64,000 nt of DNA, from contig NZ_JAHKRN010000009.1 in NCBI RefSeq assembly GCF_019396385.1, positions 178,933 to 242,932 of the forward strand, read 5' to 3'. The position numbers and the translations under genes are program-made. Numbering within the stretch: the first letter of the stretch is position 1; every line of letters starts with the position of its first letter. Source of the DNA: Nonomuraea harbinensis. GTDB taxonomy: Bacteria > Actinomycetota > Actinomycetes > Streptosporangiales > Streptosporangiaceae. Below, piece by piece: positions 42,679 through 53,318 of the stretch. Under the pieces are notes generated by a model. It made no database searches. It had not been told where the DNA came from and was given only the letters and a program-made list of their open reading frames with translations.

Positions 42679-43972
42679 TCTTCGTGACGTCGATCACGCG
42701 CAGGGTGTCCCCGACCGGGTAGGCGAGCAACCTGCCGTCGTCGTCGAAACCGGGCCTCATGAGGCTGAATCCGCCCGCCGTACGCTTCGACGGAATGCCG
42801 AGGTCGGCGGAAGCCCCGGTGCGCAGGTCGAAGAGCGCGACGCCGCCCGCGTGCCGGCCGTAGCGGACCGAGGCGACGTGGAAGCGATCCAGGGCGGGCG
42901 GCGTCCTGGCCATGCCGCCGGGCAGCTCCTGCTGCTGGGAGCCGTCGCGCATCCGGTGGAAGGGGGCCGCCCCGGAGCTGCCGACGCAGAGCGTCACGCC
43001 GCAGGCATGCACCCGCTCGCCGTCCCGTACCAGGGCCCGGTCGGTCTCGCCGGTCCGCAGGTTGCGGATCAGGCCGTAGCGTGTGCCTTCGCCCGCGCCG
43101 TACGGGCCGGGAGTGCCGATCCACGGCCAGGACAGCAGGTGCATGCCCGCCCCGTTCGCGACCGGCTCCACCTCACCGCCGCCGAGCGGGACCGTGAACA
43201 CGCCCCCGGAGCGGGCGGAGAACGCGACCCGGTCACCGACGATCTCGACCTTGTCCACGCCGCGCTCGTCCAGCTCGCGGCTCCCGATGACCCGTGCCTC
43301 GCCGCCCGTCAGGGGAGCCGCCCAGATCTGGGCGGTGCCGTCCTTGAGCTGCGTCCACCAGGCGACGTGCCCGCCTGCGGCGTCGAAGCCCGACGCGAAC
43401 AGCACGGTCCCCTCGGGGGTCACCACGTGGGTGATCTCGCGCAGGGCGAGCGTGTCCAGGTCGTAGGCGTACAGGGCGTCGGTCTTCTCGAACGAGGCCC
43501 AGGTGGAGACGAGCAGGGTCCGGTCGTCGAGGAGGAGGATCGGCTGGATCTTCTTGCCGTCGGGCGTCTTGGCGGGAACCTCGCGCAGCGCCTCCGGCCA
43601 CACCGATCCGATCGGCTCCGGCTTGACGTCGTAGGACGGGGCGTGGGACTGGGCCGGCGACACGGGCGGCGACACGGGCGGCGACACAGCCGGCGACACG
43701 GGCGGCGACACTGCCGCCGTCGCCGTCGCGTCCGGGGTCACGGTGGCGGCCCGGTCGGCGGCCCGGTCTGCGGCGCGCAGGCCGCCCGCGACCCCGCCCG
43801 CGATCACCACGACCGCCGCGCCGGCGAGCAGCGCCTGCCTGCGCTGCCTGCGCCGCCGGTAGCGGGCCTCCACCTGGGAGGCGGCCGCCTCGGCGGGCAG
43901 TCCGGGCGCCTGGCCTGCGGCCTGCCGCAGCGTCCTGCGCAGGGTGTCCTCCACGTCGGGCGTCCGGTTCAT
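42671..43972 (-). CDS. Membrane-anchored TolB-like beta-propeller protein, partner of a SigE-family sigma factor
   Basis: 433 aa from ATG 43972, overlapping the sigma-factor stop (ATGA). A cytoplasmic N-terminus of ~45 residues (MNRTPDVEDTLRRTLRQAAG) precedes a span (ALLAGAAVVVIAGGVAGGLR). A Ser/Pro/Val repeat linker follows (VSPPVSPAVSPPVSPPVSPA), then an extracellular repeat domain of WD40/TolB-like blades (DALYAYDLDTLALREITHVV). The coupled gene order suggests that the cytoplasmic N-terminus could act as an anti-sigma element, but no classical zinc anti-sigma motif is seen. Role inferred from context only. Confidence 0.85.
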   Translation of the reverse strand: MNRTPDVEDTLRRTLRQAAGQAPGLPAEAAASQVEARYRRRRQRRQALLAGAAVVVIAGGVAGGLRAADRAADRAATVTPDATATAAVSPPVSPAVSPPVSPPVSPAQSHAPSYDVKPEPIGSVWPEALREVPAKTPDGKKIQPILLLDDRTLLVSTWASFEKTDALYAYDLDTLALREITHVVTPEGTVLFASGFDAAGGHVAWWTQLKDGTAQIWAAPLTGGEARVIGSRELDERGVDKVEIVGDRVAFSARSGGVFTVPLGGGEVEPVANGAGMHLLSWPWIGTPGPYGAGEGTRYGLIRNLRTGETDRALVRDGERVHACGVTLCVGSSGAAPFHRMRDGSQQQELPGGMARTPPALDRFHVASVRYGRHAGGVALFDLRTGASADLGIPSKRTAGGFSLMRPGFDDDGRLLAYPVGDTLRVIDVTKIK

Positions 43973-44502
43973 CGCGCTCCCTCCCCGACCGCGCTCCACT
44001 CGGCGGGGACGGCGGCGCGCAATTTGTCCAGCGCCCGCGACGCCTGGCTGCGCACGGTGCCGCGGGAGACGCCGAGCACCTTGGCGATCTCGGCGTCGTC
44101 GAGTTGCTCGTAGTAGCGCAGCACCAGGACGGCGCGCTGCTTGCGGGGCAGGCCGGACAGCGCCAGCCACATGGCGCGCTCGTCGCCGCTGGGCAGCGCG
44201 TCGCGGTGCTCCCTGTCAGGTGGCTCCCAGGTGAGCTGTTCGCGTCTGCGCCGCCGCCAGGCCGCGATGTGCAGCCGTGCCATCGTGGTGCGCGCGTAGC
44301 TCTCGGGGTTGTCCTTCGAGCGCAGCCGCGGCCAGGCGGCCCGCACCTTGAGCAGCGCCTCCTGCACCAGGTCGGCGGCGTCGTGCGGGTTGCCCGCGAG
44401 CACGTAGCCGTAGCGCATCAGCGCCTCACCCCGCTCGGCGACGAACTCCGCGAATCGGGCGTCTCCATCCACCTGCTCCAGCCTTCCGTCGATTCCTTCC
44501 AC
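43969..44502 (-). CDS. SigE-family RNA polymerase sigma factor (ECF-type)
   Basis: 177 aa. Region 2 is visible as RYGYVLAGNPHDAADLVQEA and SYARTTMARLHIAAWRRRRR. Region 4 has LSGLPRKQRAVLVLRYYEQL and the HTH DDAEIAKVLGVSRGTVRSQA. Length and motifs match the actinobacterial SigE family of ECF factors. It is followed with a 4-base overlap by the propeller protein gene. It lies 140 bp downstream of aceA on the same strand, but a terminator separates them. Confidence 0.95.
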   Translation of the reverse strand: MEGIDGRLEQVDGDARFAEFVAERGEALMRYGYVLAGNPHDAADLVQEALLKVRAAWPRLRSKDNPESYARTTMARLHIAAWRRRRREQLTWEPPDREHRDALPSGDERAMWLALSGLPRKQRAVLVLRYYEQLDDAEIAKVLGVSRGTVRSQASRALDKLRAAVPAEWSAVGEGAR

Positions 44503-44554
44503 CTCTCAGAGAAGGAACGCGGCCGATCCGTTGCACGGGCTGGCGGACATGGGT

Positions 44555-44590
44555 CGGCCGCGCCAGGCCGGGGAAGGTCTGGCGCGGCCG
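44555..44590 (-). terminator. Terminator downstream of aceA
   Basis: Perfect 12-bp stem CGGCCGCGCCAG / CTGGCGCGGCCG with a 12-nt loop, 52 bases after the isocitrate lyase stop. It separates aceA from the sigma-factor gene on the same strand. Confidence 0.85.
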
Positions 44591-44642
44591 TTCGCCGGGG
44601 GGAACCACCCATGCCCTGGAGGTAACCGGCGAGCTCATGCGG

Positions 44643-45929
<1,287 letters not shown>

Positions 45930-46009
45930 CGTTCACTCCTTTGTCGTCCCCTGGGGCGTATGCCGAGTCTGTGCCCCCGTGACCCCCGGCAACAGCCAGA
46001 ACGGGAGAG

Positions 46010-46022
46010 AAAAACCTGCAAA
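46010..46022. promoter_or_regulatory. Candidate RamB site upstream of aceA
   Basis: AAAAACCTGCAAA agrees with the published corynebacterial RamB motif RRRACTTTGCAAA at 10 of 13 positions, with the half TGCAAA intact. It sits 80 bp upstream of aceA and is AT-rich in a GC-rich context. The match is by eye and the motif in this lineage may differ. Confidence 0.35.
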
Positions 46023-46187
46023 TTTCCGCCAAACGCAACTACTGGCCGGTCTTCATGGGAGAAAAAATCGAGAGTTTTCCCTATGGACTAGACCACTGGT
46101 CAGAGGTGGTGTGCCCGGCCTCACAGGGCCTGCGGGCGCCTCCCGTACGTCTAGAAGATGAGCGGAATTTCCGACTAAGATGCGTGC

Positions 46188-47660
46188 ATGGCGTCCTTGC
46201 TGGGTGAAGAACCGCTGACTTTGACGCATGAGCTCGATCTCATCGCGTTCGGGCAACGCCTGCGCCACCTCCGCAAGCAGCGCGGGCTCACCCTCTCCGA
46301 CCTGGGCGAACGGGTCAGCAGGGCGCCCAGCCAGCTCTCCCTGCTGGAGAACGGCAAGCGCGAGCCCAAGCTCTCCCTGCTCAAGTCGCTCGCCTCGGCG
46401 CTGAACGTGCCGGTCGAGGAGCTGCTGCGCCGCCAGCCGCCCAACCGCCGCGCCCAGCTGGAGATCGCCCTCGAAGAGGCCCAGCGCGACCCCATCTACG
46501 CCGACCTCGGGCTGCCGCGTCTCAAGGTCTCCGCCCGCGTGCCCAACGACGTGCTGGAACACATCCTCGGCCTCTACGGCGAGCTGCGCTCCCGCGAGGC
46601 GCGCGGCACCGCCACCCCCGAGGAGGCCAGGGCCGCCAACGCCGAGCTGCGCCGCCGCCAGCGCGAGCTGGGCAACTACTTCCCCGAGATCGAGCAGGCC
46701 GCCGCCGAGGCGCTCGGCGCCGTCGGCTACCGCGCCGGCGCCCTGTCGCAGAGCATGATCCAGAGTCTGGTGACCCACTTCGGCTACACCGTGCACACCG
46801 CCCAGGACCTGCCCCGGTCGGTGCGTTCCATCACCGACATGCGCAACCGCCGCATCTACGTCAAGCACGAGCAGCTCGGCATGCACACCCCGCGCACCAT
46901 CCTGCTCCAGACGCTCGGCCACCTCGCGCTCGGCCACAACAAGCCCCGCGACTTCGCCGACTTCCTGCGCCAGCGCACCGAGGCCAACTACTTCGCCGCC
47001 GCCGTGCTCGTGCCGGAGAAGGCCGCCGCCGTCTACCTGCAGGAGGCCAAGGCCGACCGGGCGCTGTCGGTGGAGGACCTGCGCGACGTGTTCGCGGTCT
47101 CCTACGAGATGGCCGCCCACCGCTTCACCAACCTCGCCACCCACCACCTCGACCTGGTCTGCCACTTCGTCCGCAACGACGCCGGCGGCATCATCTACAA
47201 GGCGTACGAGAACGACGGCATCGTCTTCCCCGCCGACGAGCAGGGCGCCATCGAGGGGCAGCGGATGTGCCTGCAGTGGTCGGGCCGCCAGGTGTTCGCC
47301 TCGCCCGACCGCTTCTCCGTCTACTACCAGTACTCCGACTCGCCCACGGGCACCTACTTCTGCGTCGCGCACGTCGACCCGTCACGGGAGCGCGACTTCG
47401 CCATCACGCTCGGGGTGCCGTTCAAGGAGTCGCGCTGGTTCCGCGGCCGCGAGACCACCAACCGCACCAAGTCCACCTGCCCCAACGGCGACTGCTGCCG
47501 CCGCCCGCCCACCGCGCTGGCCGAGCGCTGGGAGGGCTACGCCTGGCCGTCGGCCCGCGCCAACTCGCACGTGCTCGCCGCCCTGCCGCCCGGCTCCTTC
47601 CCCGGCGTCGACGAGGCGGATGTTTACACATTCTTGGAGCGCCACGCCGTCACGGGTTGA
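46188..47660 (+). CDS. RamB/MmcR-type short-chain fatty acyl transcriptional regulator
   Basis: 490 aa. N-terminal XRE-type HTH (FGQRLRHLRKQRGLTLSDLG, APSQLSLLENGKREPKLSLL). A central IrrE/DUF955-like region is recognisable (TILLQTLGHLALGHNKPRDF, FAAAVLVPEKAAAVYLQEAK), then a C-terminal ScfR-like domain rich in Cys (TKSTCPNGDCCRRP) and ending YTFLERHAV. In Corynebacterium, RamB represses acetate and glyoxylate genes. Here it is divergent from aceA, supporting the same job. Start ATG 46188. Confidence 0.93.
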   Translation: MASLLGEEPLTLTHELDLIAFGQRLRHLRKQRGLTLSDLGERVSRAPSQLSLLENGKREPKLSLLKSLASALNVPVEELLRRQPPNRRAQLEIALEEAQRDPIYADLGLPRLKVSARVPNDVLEHILGLYGELRSREARGTATPEEARAANAELRRRQRELGNYFPEIEQAAAEALGAVGYRAGALSQSMIQSLVTHFGYTVHTAQDLPRSVRSITDMRNRRIYVKHEQLGMHTPRTILLQTLGHLALGHNKPRDFADFLRQRTEANYFAAAVLVPEKAAAVYLQEAKADRALSVEDLRDVFAVSYEMAAHRFTNLATHHLDLVCHFVRNDAGGIIYKAYENDGIVFPADEQGAIEGQRMCLQWSGRQVFASPDRFSVYYQYSDSPTGTYFCVAHVDPSRERDFAITLGVPFKESRWFRGRETTNRTKSTCPNGDCCRRPPTALAERWEGYAWPSARANSHVLAALPPGSFPGVDEADVYTFLERHAVTG

Positions 47661-47684
47661 CCCTCGGAGGGCAGAACTCAGGGG

Positions 47685-48626
47685 ATGAACGGGGGTGGTC
47701 GCATGCTGCCTGAAGTTCGGACCTGGTTGCGGCGCCGCACCACACGCACGACCGACTGGCCGGTGCGCGAGCTGGCCGAGGCGAAGGGCCGCACGTCTGT
47801 CAGCGTGGTTCTACCCGCGCGTGACGAACGCGACACCGTGGGTCACATCGTCGGCGTCATCCTCGACGAGCTGGGCGGCCTCGTGGACGAGGTCGTGGTC
47901 ATCGACTCCTGCTCCACCGACGACACCGCCGCCGTCGCCGCCCGCGCCGGCGCCGACGTGCACGCCCAGGACGCCATCCTGCCCGAGCTGGGCCCGCTCG
48001 ACGGCAAGGGCGAGGCGCTGTGGAAGTCCCTCGCCGTCACCAGCGGCGACATCGTGGCGTTCGTCGACGCCGACATCCGCGGCTTCCAGTCGTCCCTGGT
48101 GAGCGGACTGCTCGGCCCGCTGCTCACCGACCGCAGCGTCGCCTACGCCAAGGGCTGCTACGACCGGCCGCTCGACGGCGCACCCAACGGCGGCGGCCGC
48201 GTCACCGAACTGGTCGCCCGCCCGCTCATCAACCTCCACTGGCCCCAGCTCGCCGGGTTCGTCCAGCCGCTCGCCGGCGAGTACGCCGGCCGCCGCTCCG
48301 CGCTGGAGCGGGTGCCGTTCCTCACCCGGTACGGGGTCGAGCTCGGGCTGCTCGTCGACCTGCTCGACCTGGCAGGGCTGGACGCGTTCGCCCAGGTCGA
48401 CCTGGGCTCCCGCGAGCACGCGCCGCAGTCGACCGAGGCCCTGGGCAACATGGCGGCCCAGATCATGCTGGCCGCCTACTCGCGGCTGCTCCGCCAGGGC
48501 AAACTCGGCCGCTGCCACGACCTGTCGTCCTGCCTCGACCAGTTCCGCCGCTGCGCGGGCGGCCACCGGGTGGTCAGCAGCGACGTCTCCATCGCCGAAC
48601 GACCCCCGATGCTGACACTGCGGTGA
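47685..48626 (+). CDS. gpgS: Glucosyl-3-phosphoglycerate synthase
   Basis: 313 aa from ATG 47685; an ATG at 47703 with GGGGGTGG upstream is also plausible. It makes glucosyl-3-phosphoglycerate from NDP-glucose and 3-phosphoglycerate, the first step to glucosylglycerate or methylglucose polysaccharides. GT81 features: VVLPARDERDTVGHIVGVIL, IDSCSTDDTAAVAA, GKGEALWKSL, metal site FVDADIRG (DSD in mycobacterial GpgS), GGGRVTELVARPLINL and QPLAGEYAGRR. It lies 24 bp after the RamB-like gene. GpgP is not in the window. Confidence 0.95.
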   Translation: MNGGGRMLPEVRTWLRRRTTRTTDWPVRELAEAKGRTSVSVVLPARDERDTVGHIVGVILDELGGLVDEVVVIDSCSTDDTAAVAARAGADVHAQDAILPELGPLDGKGEALWKSLAVTSGDIVAFVDADIRGFQSSLVSGLLGPLLTDRSVAYAKGCYDRPLDGAPNGGGRVTELVARPLINLHWPQLAGFVQPLAGEYAGRRSALERVPFLTRYGVELGLLVDLLDLAGLDAFAQVDLGSREHAPQSTEALGNMAAQIMLAAYSRLLRQGKLGRCHDLSSCLDQFRRCAGGHRVVSSDVSIAERPPMLTLR

Positions 48627-48645
48627 GGCAGGACGACGCCGGGTC

Positions 48646-51600
48646 CTACGTTCCGAAGGCCTTCACCTCCAGCAGGCCCACGGAGGACGAGCCGTTGCCG
48701 GTGAGCAGCACCCGCAGGCGGGTGGTGTTCACCGAGGAGAAGGTGACGGTGTTGTACTGGTTCTTGGCCAGCCCGTAGGCGCTCGCGCCCGGGACGTCCG
48801 CGTACGCGCTGCCGTTCCAGTACTGCAGCTTCCACGACGCCGGCATGTCGATGCCCTGCTCGTCGTCGAAGAAGTACACGTCGGCACGGTTGAGCGCCTG
48901 CGCCGACGACCAGGTGAGCTCCGCCCAGTGCTGGCCCGTCTCGGGCCAGGTGCCCCAGCGGGTGCCCTGGTTGGGGCCGGGGATGTTAGAGCTGGCCGGC
49001 TCGCCGCCGTCGTTGACGGCGGCGCAGCTCTCCCACGCCGAGGTGTGGGAGCAGGACGCGGTGGCCGACAGCGCCCGGTTGGCCGGAGGCTGGACGCCGC
49101 CCCGGTTGACCACCTTGAACTCGGTCAGGCCCACCTTGGACCCGGAGGCGTTCGCGGCCAGCATCCGCACCCGCTGGGCCGTGACCGGGGTGAACGTGAC
49201 CTTGTTGAGGTTCGCCCGCGGGGCGCCGGGCGACTTGACCTGGCTGCTCACGGTCACCCAGGAGCTGCCGTTCCAGTACTGGATGTCGTAGGACGCGGGC
49301 GCCCGGTAGGTGCCGCCGGCCGGCCGGCTGTCACGGAAGTGGAGCCAGACCTCGTTGAAGGTCTGCGGCGACCCGAAGTTGACCTCGTACCAGTCCTGGC
49401 TGTTGGGCGAGCCGCCCGCGCCCCAGAACGGCTCGTTGGTCGGCAGGCCGTCGCGCGCCCCGGCCACGCTGGTGCCGGACCCGGTGTGGGAGGCGGTGGC
49501 CGAGCCCATGGCGGCCAGGTTGGTGAGGCCGGCCGTCAGGTCGACGCCCGCCTTGGCGAGCATGTCCACCATGCGGGCGCCGGTGTGCGAGACCTGCGCG
49601 GGCGCCTGCATGCCGGACGCGGCGCTGCTGTAGAGGACGTTCGCCGAGGTGGTGACCGCGCCGGTGGCCGGGTTGTAGGTCAGCGGCGCCAGCCGGTCGA
49701 TCGTCGCCCGGCGGACCCCGTTGACGTAGACGGAGTAGCCCTGGGGGATCCCGGCGTAGCGCACCACGCCGTCGGCCGGATCGTCCCAGACGATGGTCAG
49801 GTCGCTGTTGCGGTAGCGCAGGTTGTTGACGGTGAAGTGGGACCAGCCGATGTCGATCGGGCTCAGCTCCACCTGCGCGTCCGAGCGGGGGCGCAGGCCC
49901 GCGACGTCCTCGATCACGGTCCAGTTGCTGCTGCCCAGGATGTTGTGGTGGATCCAGGAGCGGTACTGGATGCTGCTGCCGTTCCAGTCGGCCCAGAACT
50001 CGTTGGCGTCGGGCCACTGGGTGTTGCCGCCGACGTACTGCGCCCAGGCGTTCCAGTAGAGCAGCTTCTTGTACCAGGTGGCGTCGATCCACTCGTTGGG
50101 GTAGTTGCGCAGCACCGAGGAGAGCAGCCGGAACTGCACGGTCGAGTTGATCGTGGAGAAGTTGTTGCTGCCCGTGCCCGAGGCCGCCTTGTCACGCTGG
50201 TTGGCGGTGTAGAACGGGAAGATCGGATACTCGGCCGGGTCGTCGAACAGGCGCAGCGCCTGCCGGTAGGTGGCGGTGTTGGGCACGGCCCCCACCGCGA
50301 ACGGGTAGTAGTTGTTGATCTCCTTCCACGGCACCCACTCGTTGGTGGAGACGTGCCGGTGCTCGAACAACTGCCGGTTCGGGTTCCACAGCACGTTGAC
50401 CAGCGCGTTGCCGATGTCGGTCGCCAGGGTGTTCATCTCGTTGGCCTTGGCGGTGTTGCCCAGCAGCGAGTACGCCTGCGCCGCGGCCTTCGCCCCGCTG
50501 TACTGGTAGGCGCCCTCGGCCCGGTCCAGCCAGCCGGAACGCCAGTGGAAGGAGACGGCGTCGGCGTCGTTGCCGGTCAGCGCGCCCCAGTCGTACTCGA
50601 TGACCTTGTCGTTGTCGTGGTCGTAGAAGGACAGCTGCCCCTTGACGTCCTGCTCGGCGTAGCGGGCCAGGTTGCCCACGATGCCGGGCTGGCCGCCGTG
50701 GATCTGGTAGCTCTTCCACGCCGCCTCGGCGACGTACTGCGTGTAGCTGTTGGACCAGTTCTCCGGGTCGCCCGGGTTGTCGGCGAACCGGCCGCTCTTC
50801 GAGGTCTGCCCGATCGACAGCCACGGCCCGTACGACCACACCGGGTCACGCAGGTACTTCAGGTCGTCGATGTGCATCGGCTGGGTGAGCACGATCGCGT
50901 TGTTGTAGCCCAGTACCCCCTCCATGGACGTGGGGAACTGGAAGGTCTGCCCGGGGATGTCGGCGTCGAGGTGGTTGTAGCGCATCAGCCACCAGCGGTA
51001 GTACACGTTCTTCTTGATCGCCGGCTCGGGCACGTCGATGTAGGGCACGTTGTCGGCCCACCACCGGTTGTACTCCCGCACGTGCGTGGCGAACGCGGTG
51101 GCGGGGGAGTGGCCGCGGTAGGCGTTGTACTCGGTGAGCGACCCGGGCAGCTCGTTGGTGACGAACCCCATCTGCACCTTGACCGTCACCGTCTGCCCGG
51201 CGGCCACGGTGACCGACCGGTTCAGCCCGCCGGAGCTGACGGTGAACCCGTCCCCGGACAGCCGCGGGTAGATCGTGGTCAGGTTGTTGTAGGCGTTGAC
51301 CTGCCCGGTCAGCTCGCTGCCGCTGCCGGAGGTGGCGTAGGGCGAGGTGGCGCGCAGGTTCAGCGTCGCCGACGAACCGCCGTTGTTGGTGACGGCCACG
51401 TTGGTGACCGCGACGTTCTCGTTGGTGATGAACTTGGTGACGTTGGCGACCAGCGAGCCGCTGGTGTGCACGCTCTTCCAGTGGCTGGGCGCCTGCCAGC
51501 GCTGGCCGGGCTGCTCGGCCCAGCTTCCGGAGCCCAGCGCGATGCTGTAGGCGTTCTGGTTGCTGATGCTCTCCCAGTACGCGACCTGCCCGCCGAACCC

Positions 51601-51894
51601 GATGACCGACGGGGTGTGCGTCTTCATGAACAGGGCGCGGCCCCGCGTCATCAGCCAGGTGCCCGCCGGGTCGTTGCCTGGCCTGGCCAGCAACCGGTCC
51701 ATCCAGAAGTCGGTGCCGGAGCTCTCGGCGTCGTAGATGGCCCGCATCATGTCGCCCGCGGTGTACGCGGCCGGCACGGCGGGGATCGCCGGGCCGCCGA
51801 AGGTCGGATAGCCGATGGTCTGATCAGCCTGCGCCGGGGCGCCGGCCACGAGCGTCGCCGCGACCAGCAGCAGGGCGGTGAGGATCCGTCTCAT
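48646..51894 (-). CDS. Secreted (alpha/alpha)6-barrel glycoside hydrolase with two discoidin modules
   Basis: 1082 aa from ATG 51894, overlapping the GH43 stop (ATGA). Signal peptide MRRILTALLLVAATLVAGAP ends before DQTIGYP. An N-terminal beta-sandwich domain (about residues 40-300) is followed by a helical barrel (about 300-750, ending near SPIDIGWSHFTVNNLRYRN) with the Trp/Asp/Glu-rich pattern of MGH1/GH63-like enzymes. Two F5/8 type C domains close the protein (TNLAAMGSATASHTGSGTSV and ATASCSHTSAWESCAAVNDG). The exact GH family is uncertain; GH121 or GH142 L-arabinose-related families are worth testing because of the neighbours. Confidence 0.85.
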   Translation of the reverse strand: MRRILTALLLVAATLVAGAPAQADQTIGYPTFGGPAIPAVPAAYTAGDMMRAIYDAESSGTDFWMDRLLARPGNDPAGTWLMTRGRALFMKTHTPSVIGFGGQVAYWESISNQNAYSIALGSGSWAEQPGQRWQAPSHWKSVHTSGSLVANVTKFITNENVAVTNVAVTNNGGSSATLNLRATSPYATSGSGSELTGQVNAYNNLTTIYPRLSGDGFTVSSGGLNRSVTVAAGQTVTVKVQMGFVTNELPGSLTEYNAYRGHSPATAFATHVREYNRWWADNVPYIDVPEPAIKKNVYYRWWLMRYNHLDADIPGQTFQFPTSMEGVLGYNNAIVLTQPMHIDDLKYLRDPVWSYGPWLSIGQTSKSGRFADNPGDPENWSNSYTQYVAEAAWKSYQIHGGQPGIVGNLARYAEQDVKGQLSFYDHDNDKVIEYDWGALTGNDADAVSFHWRSGWLDRAEGAYQYSGAKAAAQAYSLLGNTAKANEMNTLATDIGNALVNVLWNPNRQLFEHRHVSTNEWVPWKEINNYYPFAVGAVPNTATYRQALRLFDDPAEYPIFPFYTANQRDKAASGTGSNNFSTINSTVQFRLLSSVLRNYPNEWIDATWYKKLLYWNAWAQYVGGNTQWPDANEFWADWNGSSIQYRSWIHHNILGSSNWTVIEDVAGLRPRSDAQVELSPIDIGWSHFTVNNLRYRNSDLTIVWDDPADGVVRYAGIPQGYSVYVNGVRRATIDRLAPLTYNPATGAVTTSANVLYSSAASGMQAPAQVSHTGARMVDMLAKAGVDLTAGLTNLAAMGSATASHTGSGTSVAGARDGLPTNEPFWGAGGSPNSQDWYEVNFGSPQTFNEVWLHFRDSRPAGGTYRAPASYDIQYWNGSSWVTVSSQVKSPGAPRANLNKVTFTPVTAQRVRMLAANASGSKVGLTEFKVVNRGGVQPPANRALSATASCSHTSAWESCAAVNDGGEPASSNIPGPNQGTRWGTWPETGQHWAELTWSSAQALNRADVYFFDDEQGIDMPASWKLQYWNGSAYADVPGASAYGLAKNQYNTVTFSSVNTTRLRVLLTGNGSSSVGLLEVKAFGT

Positions 51895-53279
51895 GACAGC
51901 GCCCTCCATTCCAGGACACCGGTCGAGTAGCCGCTCTTCGAGGTGATGTTCAGCCGCAGCCGGGTGGTGGTGACCGCGTTGAACGTGGTGACGTTGAAGG
52001 TGTGCGGGGCGACGCCGCACGCCGACTGGCCGGGCACGTTCACGTACGCGCTGCCGTTCCAGTACTGCACCTGGCAGGAGGCGGGCAGGTCGATGCCCAG
52101 GTCGTCGTCGAACCAGTACGTCTCCACCCTGCTGACGCTCTGGGCGGCCGGCCACTGGTACTCGACCCACTGGGTGCCCTGCTGCGGCCAGTTGCCGTAG
52201 GCGCCGTGGCTGTGGTCGGCCGAACCGGTGGGCGCGTACCCGTCCTTGACGGCGCCGAGCGTCTCCCACGGGGACACGTAGGAGGTGGACGGCGTCGCCG
52301 ACAGGGCCAGGTTCTGCGAGCCTCCCGGCCCGGTGGTCTGGACGACCTTCTGCATGGTGCCGTCGGCGTTCCAGTAGAGCTTGTCGAGGGTGACGGAGCG
52401 GCGGAAGTTCCCGCCGCCCGGCGCGGCGGCGTTGTGGTACACCATGTACCACTGGCCCTTGAACTCGATGATCGCCGGATGGTTCGTCGTCGAGCTGACC
52501 TGGTCGAGCACGACCCCGCGGTGCGTCCACGGCCCGAGCGGGTTGCTCGCGGTGGCGTACCGGATGCACGCGTAGTTCGGCGCCGAGCACCCGGAGTCGT
52601 TGGCCGCGTAGGCGAGGTAGTAGGTCCCGTTGCGCTTGAACATCCAGGGCGCCTCCCAGAAGTTCGACACGCCCTGCGGGGTGACGACGGGGCCGTCCAG
52701 GGTGACCATGTCCGGCCTGAGCTTGGCCGCGCGCAGCCCGTAGTACGAGCCCCAGTACATGTAGACCTGGCCGTCGTCGTCGGTGAACACGGTCGGGTCG
52801 ATGTTCAGCGGGGACGAGTTCGGGGTGCTGTCGCTGATCAGCGGCCCGCCCTTGGCGTCGGTGAACGGGCCGAGGGGGCTGTCGCCGACGGCCACGCCGA
52901 TGTTCATCCAGCCGGGTCCGTTGCCGTTGACGGAGACGTACCAGTAGTAGCGGCCGTCGGCGCCGCGCTCGACCTCGCTGGCCCAGGCGTCCGCGCCGGC
53001 CCAGGGGAAGCTGGAGACCGAGAGGCGGGCGCCGTGGCCGGTGAAGGACGTGCCGTCGGTGGAGCTGAAGACGTGCCAGTCGCGCATGACGAAGTTGGTG
53101 CCGCCGGCCGGGGCCTCGTCACGCCCGGTGTAGAGGTACAGGGTGTCGCCCGCGACGAGGGCGGCCGGGTCGGCGGTGTAGATCGAGGTGGTGATCGGGG
53201 CCGCCGCGGAGGCGGGCGCGGCGAGGGCGGGGAGCAGGGCGACCGCGAACAGCGCGGCCAGGGCTCTTAATCGGGACAT
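51891..53279 (-). CDS. Secreted GH43-type glycoside hydrolase with C-terminal discoidin module
   Basis: 462 aa. Signal peptide ends near PASAAA. A five-bladed GH43 propeller with the expected acids: base Asp in SIYTADPAAL, pKa-modulating Asp in LNIDPTVFTD and acid Glu in SNFWEAPWMF. Residues from about 320 form an F5/8C module (SATPSTSYVSPWETLGAVKD, YWFDDDLGIDLPASCQVQYW). GH43 members act on arabinans, xylans or related L-arabinose/D-xylose glycans. Start ATG 53279. A palindrome TGTTAGCGCTAACA lies 40 bp upstream. It overlaps the next hydrolase gene, so the two are coupled. Confidence 0.9.
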   Translation of the reverse strand: MSRLRALAALFAVALLPALAAPASAAAPITTSIYTADPAALVAGDTLYLYTGRDEAPAGGTNFVMRDWHVFSSTDGTSFTGHGARLSVSSFPWAGADAWASEVERGADGRYYWYVSVNGNGPGWMNIGVAVGDSPLGPFTDAKGGPLISDSTPNSSPLNIDPTVFTDDDGQVYMYWGSYYGLRAAKLRPDMVTLDGPVVTPQGVSNFWEAPWMFKRNGTYYLAYAANDSGCSAPNYACIRYATASNPLGPWTHRGVVLDQVSSTTNHPAIIEFKGQWYMVYHNAAAPGGGNFRRSVTLDKLYWNADGTMQKVVQTTGPGGSQNLALSATPSTSYVSPWETLGAVKDGYAPTGSADHSHGAYGNWPQQGTQWVEYQWPAAQSVSRVETYWFDDDLGIDLPASCQVQYWNGSAYVNVPGQSACGVAPHTFNVTTFNAVTTTRLRLNITSKSGYSTGVLEWRALS

Positions 53280-53318
53280 GGACGGGTCCTCCTACCTGGG
53301 GGGTTCTTGAGACGATCG

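Noticed and set aside
51895..52590. In-frame extension upstream of the barrel hydrolase gene
   Set aside because: It lies inside the GH43 gene and has no domain; the ATG at 51894 has a signal peptide and the typical ATGA overlap.
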